This document shows positions 13,227-14,380 of a stretch of 14,380 nucleotides of DNA, piece by piece. Both the position numbers and the translations under genes were made by a program. Source of the stretch: Ruminococcus sp. CAG:563 (lineage in GTDB: Bacteria; Bacillota; Clostridia; Oscillospirales; Acutalibacteraceae); NCBI GenBank assembly GCA_000434915.1, contig FR882078.1:99195-113574 (forward strand), written 5' to 3'. Within the stretch, counting starts at the first letter, position 1. Each line of letters begins with the position of its first letter. The notes below the pieces were generated by a model. That model was not told the DNA's origin and did not search any database. It was given only the letters and a program-made list of their open reading frames with translations.

Positions 13227-14192
13227 TTACCTCGTTTTAATTTGTCTGATGTCCGTGCCGTCAAAATAAAGCATGACGTAGTTGCTGAGAATTCGTGAAG
13301 TGATTCTTTGGCTGTATGTGGCTTCAAGCTTGTCGGGTAGAAGATTTGTACTTATAATTGTAGGTTTACTCTCAAGCTCTCTCGAATTTACTATATTATA
13401 TAATGCAGAAATCGTGAACTGAGTTGTGAATTCTGTTCCCAAATCATCAATTATCAAAAGATCACAGTCAAGTATATTTTCCTCGGTGTTGCCGTAGGAA
13501 CGGCCGAACTTCTCTTTTTCAAGCTTGTTGAAGAGGTTCTGTGCGGAAGAATAGATAACTCCGTAGCCTGCCTCAACGACCTTGCCCGCAATGGCAAGGG
13601 AAAGATGTGTCTTTCCGAGACCGGTTTGACCGTAGAGCAGGAGATTTGATGATTTTTTACTGAAATCAGTAGCATAGGTTTTACAGTAGTTCAACACACT
13701 TTCCATTCTTTGACGAGGACTTGTACCTATGCCATCGGGATAGTAGTCAAGTTTGAAATTGTCAAATCGACAGTTGTTAACAGGTAAATTTGAGCAAAGC
13801 TTTTCATATTCAAGCGATTTAAGAAGCTCCTTAAAGCAATCGCACATGATTCCGTTGACGAAGCCCTTGTCCTCGCATTTTTTGCAGCTGTAGCGGACAT
13901 CGAGCCAGTTTTCGGGAAAGCCGGAATTCTTGAGAAGCAGACTGCGTTGTGTCTGAGCGGCAAGATTGATTTCCGAAAGCTTTCTGATGTATTCCTTGGC
14001 GTCGTCAGCACCCATGCCGAGAGCCTTGATCGTTGCCAAGCCTGCCGAGGACATCTTTTCCTCGGTCTCAAGAATTTCCGGAACAGCCGCAACGGCAATT
14101 CGATGGTGCTCTTCACGCTCGGCAAGTGCACGTCTTCTTCTCTCGGCCAGCTCCTGCTCGGCCTTTTTGTATGTTTCCTTGCTGTATGCCAT
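13227..14192 (-). CDS. dnaC: DnaC/DnaI-type helicase-loader ATPase
   Basis: 321 residues. The N-terminal 85 residues are helical and charged, suited to binding the replicative helicase. A zinc site follows (C103, C106, C117, C119), as in DnaI and clostridial DnaC. The AAA+ core has Walker A GQTGLGKT (188-195), Walker B LLIIDD (245-250), sensor-1 asparagine N283 in ISTN, and arginine-finger candidates R296 and R300 in SQRITSR. It should load DnaB/DnaC-type helicase onto DNA at replication start and restart. The start has AAAGGA upstream, inside the end of the dnaD-like gene, which stops two bases earlier. That dnaD neighbour argues for a true replication protein rather than a transposon IstB. 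Confidence 0.92.
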   Translation of the reverse strand: MAYSKETYKKAEQELAERRRRALAEREEHHRIAVAAVPEILETEEKMSSAGLATIKALGMGADDAKEYIRKLSEINLAAQTQRSLLLKNSGFPENWLDVRYSCKKCEDKGFVNGIMCDCFKELLKSLEYEKLCSNLPVNNCRFDNFKLDYYPDGIGTSPRQRMESVLNYCKTYATDFSKKSSNLLLYGQTGLGKTHLSLAIAGKVVEAGYGVIYSSAQNLFNKLEKEKFGRSYGNTEENILDCDLLIIDDLGTEFTTQFTISALYNIVNSRELESKPTIISTNLLPDKLEATYSQRITSRILSNYVMLYFDGTDIRQIKTR

Positions 14193-14194
14193 GT

Positions 14195-14380
14195 TCAGCT
14201 TCCTTTCTTGTATACCGGCAATGCTTCGCCACGTTTAATAAATTCATTGATATCATATGATGCAGTCGTCTTGGTAACAGGCGATTTTTTTCTGCGGTAT
14301 TCTTCTTTTTCTTTCTCAATATCGTCTGGAGTTTTGATTCCCTTGGAATGCCAGTTCATCAGAATTTTATTCATGTAGGG
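14195..14380 (-). CDS. dnaD: DnaD-domain replication initiation protein, C-terminal fragment (5' end outside window)
   Basis: The frame is open from 14380 down to TGA at 14195-14197, giving the last 61 residues. The fragment begins PYMNKILMNWHSKGIKTPDD, the closing part of a DnaD/DnaB_2 domain (the YxxxILxxWxxKGIxT signature), then a lysine/glutamate-rich linker and a short tail. DnaD proteins help open origin DNA and recruit the helicase loader, here encoded two bases downstream. The pair probably works as primosome components. The N-terminal domain lies beyond the window, so the full architecture is not visible. Confidence 0.85.
   Translation of the reverse strand, partial: PYMNKILMNWHSKGIKTPDDIEKEKEEYRRKKSPVTKTTASYDINEFIKRGEALPVYKKGS

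Noticed and set aside
13227..14192. IstB transposition helper
   Set aside because: A DnaI-like zinc site, an adjacent dnaD-like gene and the absence of any transposase support a replication helicase loader.
13947..14378. 143-codon open frame on the + strand
   Set aside because: It is antisense to the start of the helicase loader and the end of the dnaD-like gene, which have clear motifs.

Overview
The window reads as ordinary chromosome from an anaerobic, gut-type Clostridia, most likely an Oscillospiraceae/Ruminococcaceae relative. This rests on a sensory-type [FeFe]-hydrogenase with DRTGG partners, a clostridial dnaD-dnaC-tex neighbourhood, and a large secreted protein built from CUB-like, BspA-like, Ig-like and CxxC modules with a hydrophobic tail ending in FGWIWY. 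No phage, IS, CRISPR, tRNA or rRNA was seen. Taxonomy is inferred from gene style only.

Region 1 (2-3100, + strand) is a tight five-gene operon: a DRTGG-domain protein cut by the window edge, a GHKL ATPase of the anti-sigma/RsbT type, a putative sensory (group C-like) [FeFe]-hydrogenase, a second small DRTGG protein and a PHP-domain phosphoesterase. Start and stop codons overlap or nearly touch throughout. The hydrogenase has all four H-cluster cysteines, but alanine replaces the cysteine used for proton transfer in catalytic enzymes. With the ATPase beside it, this suggests a module that reads H2 or redox state and passes the signal on. The operon ends at a hairpin in this window, with no catalytic hydrogenase genes downstream.

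Region 2 (3128-4135, - strand) is a lone membrane acyltransferase driven by a perfect-consensus sigma-A promoter.

Region 3 (4136-4839) is a 700-base gap holding a possible decayed or mobile intergenic repeat, an 18-bp hairpin, several inverted repeats, a + strand promoter, a possible 30-codon ORF and an intrinsic terminator. These last elements sit in the 5' leader of the next gene, so that gene may be attenuated.

Region 4 (4840-8457, + strand) encodes a 1205-residue secreted modular surface protein. Its middle is much more AT-rich than its two ends.

Region 5 (8616-14380, - strand) is a housekeeping operon read from right to left: dnaD-like (partial), dnaC/dnaI-like helicase loader, tex, an OPA-family transporter and an RlmD/RlmCD-type 23S rRNA uracil methyltransferase. 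Gaps are 2 and 3 bases and overlaps are 1 and 11 bases. Facing hairpins at 8471-8559 separate it from the surface-protein gene.
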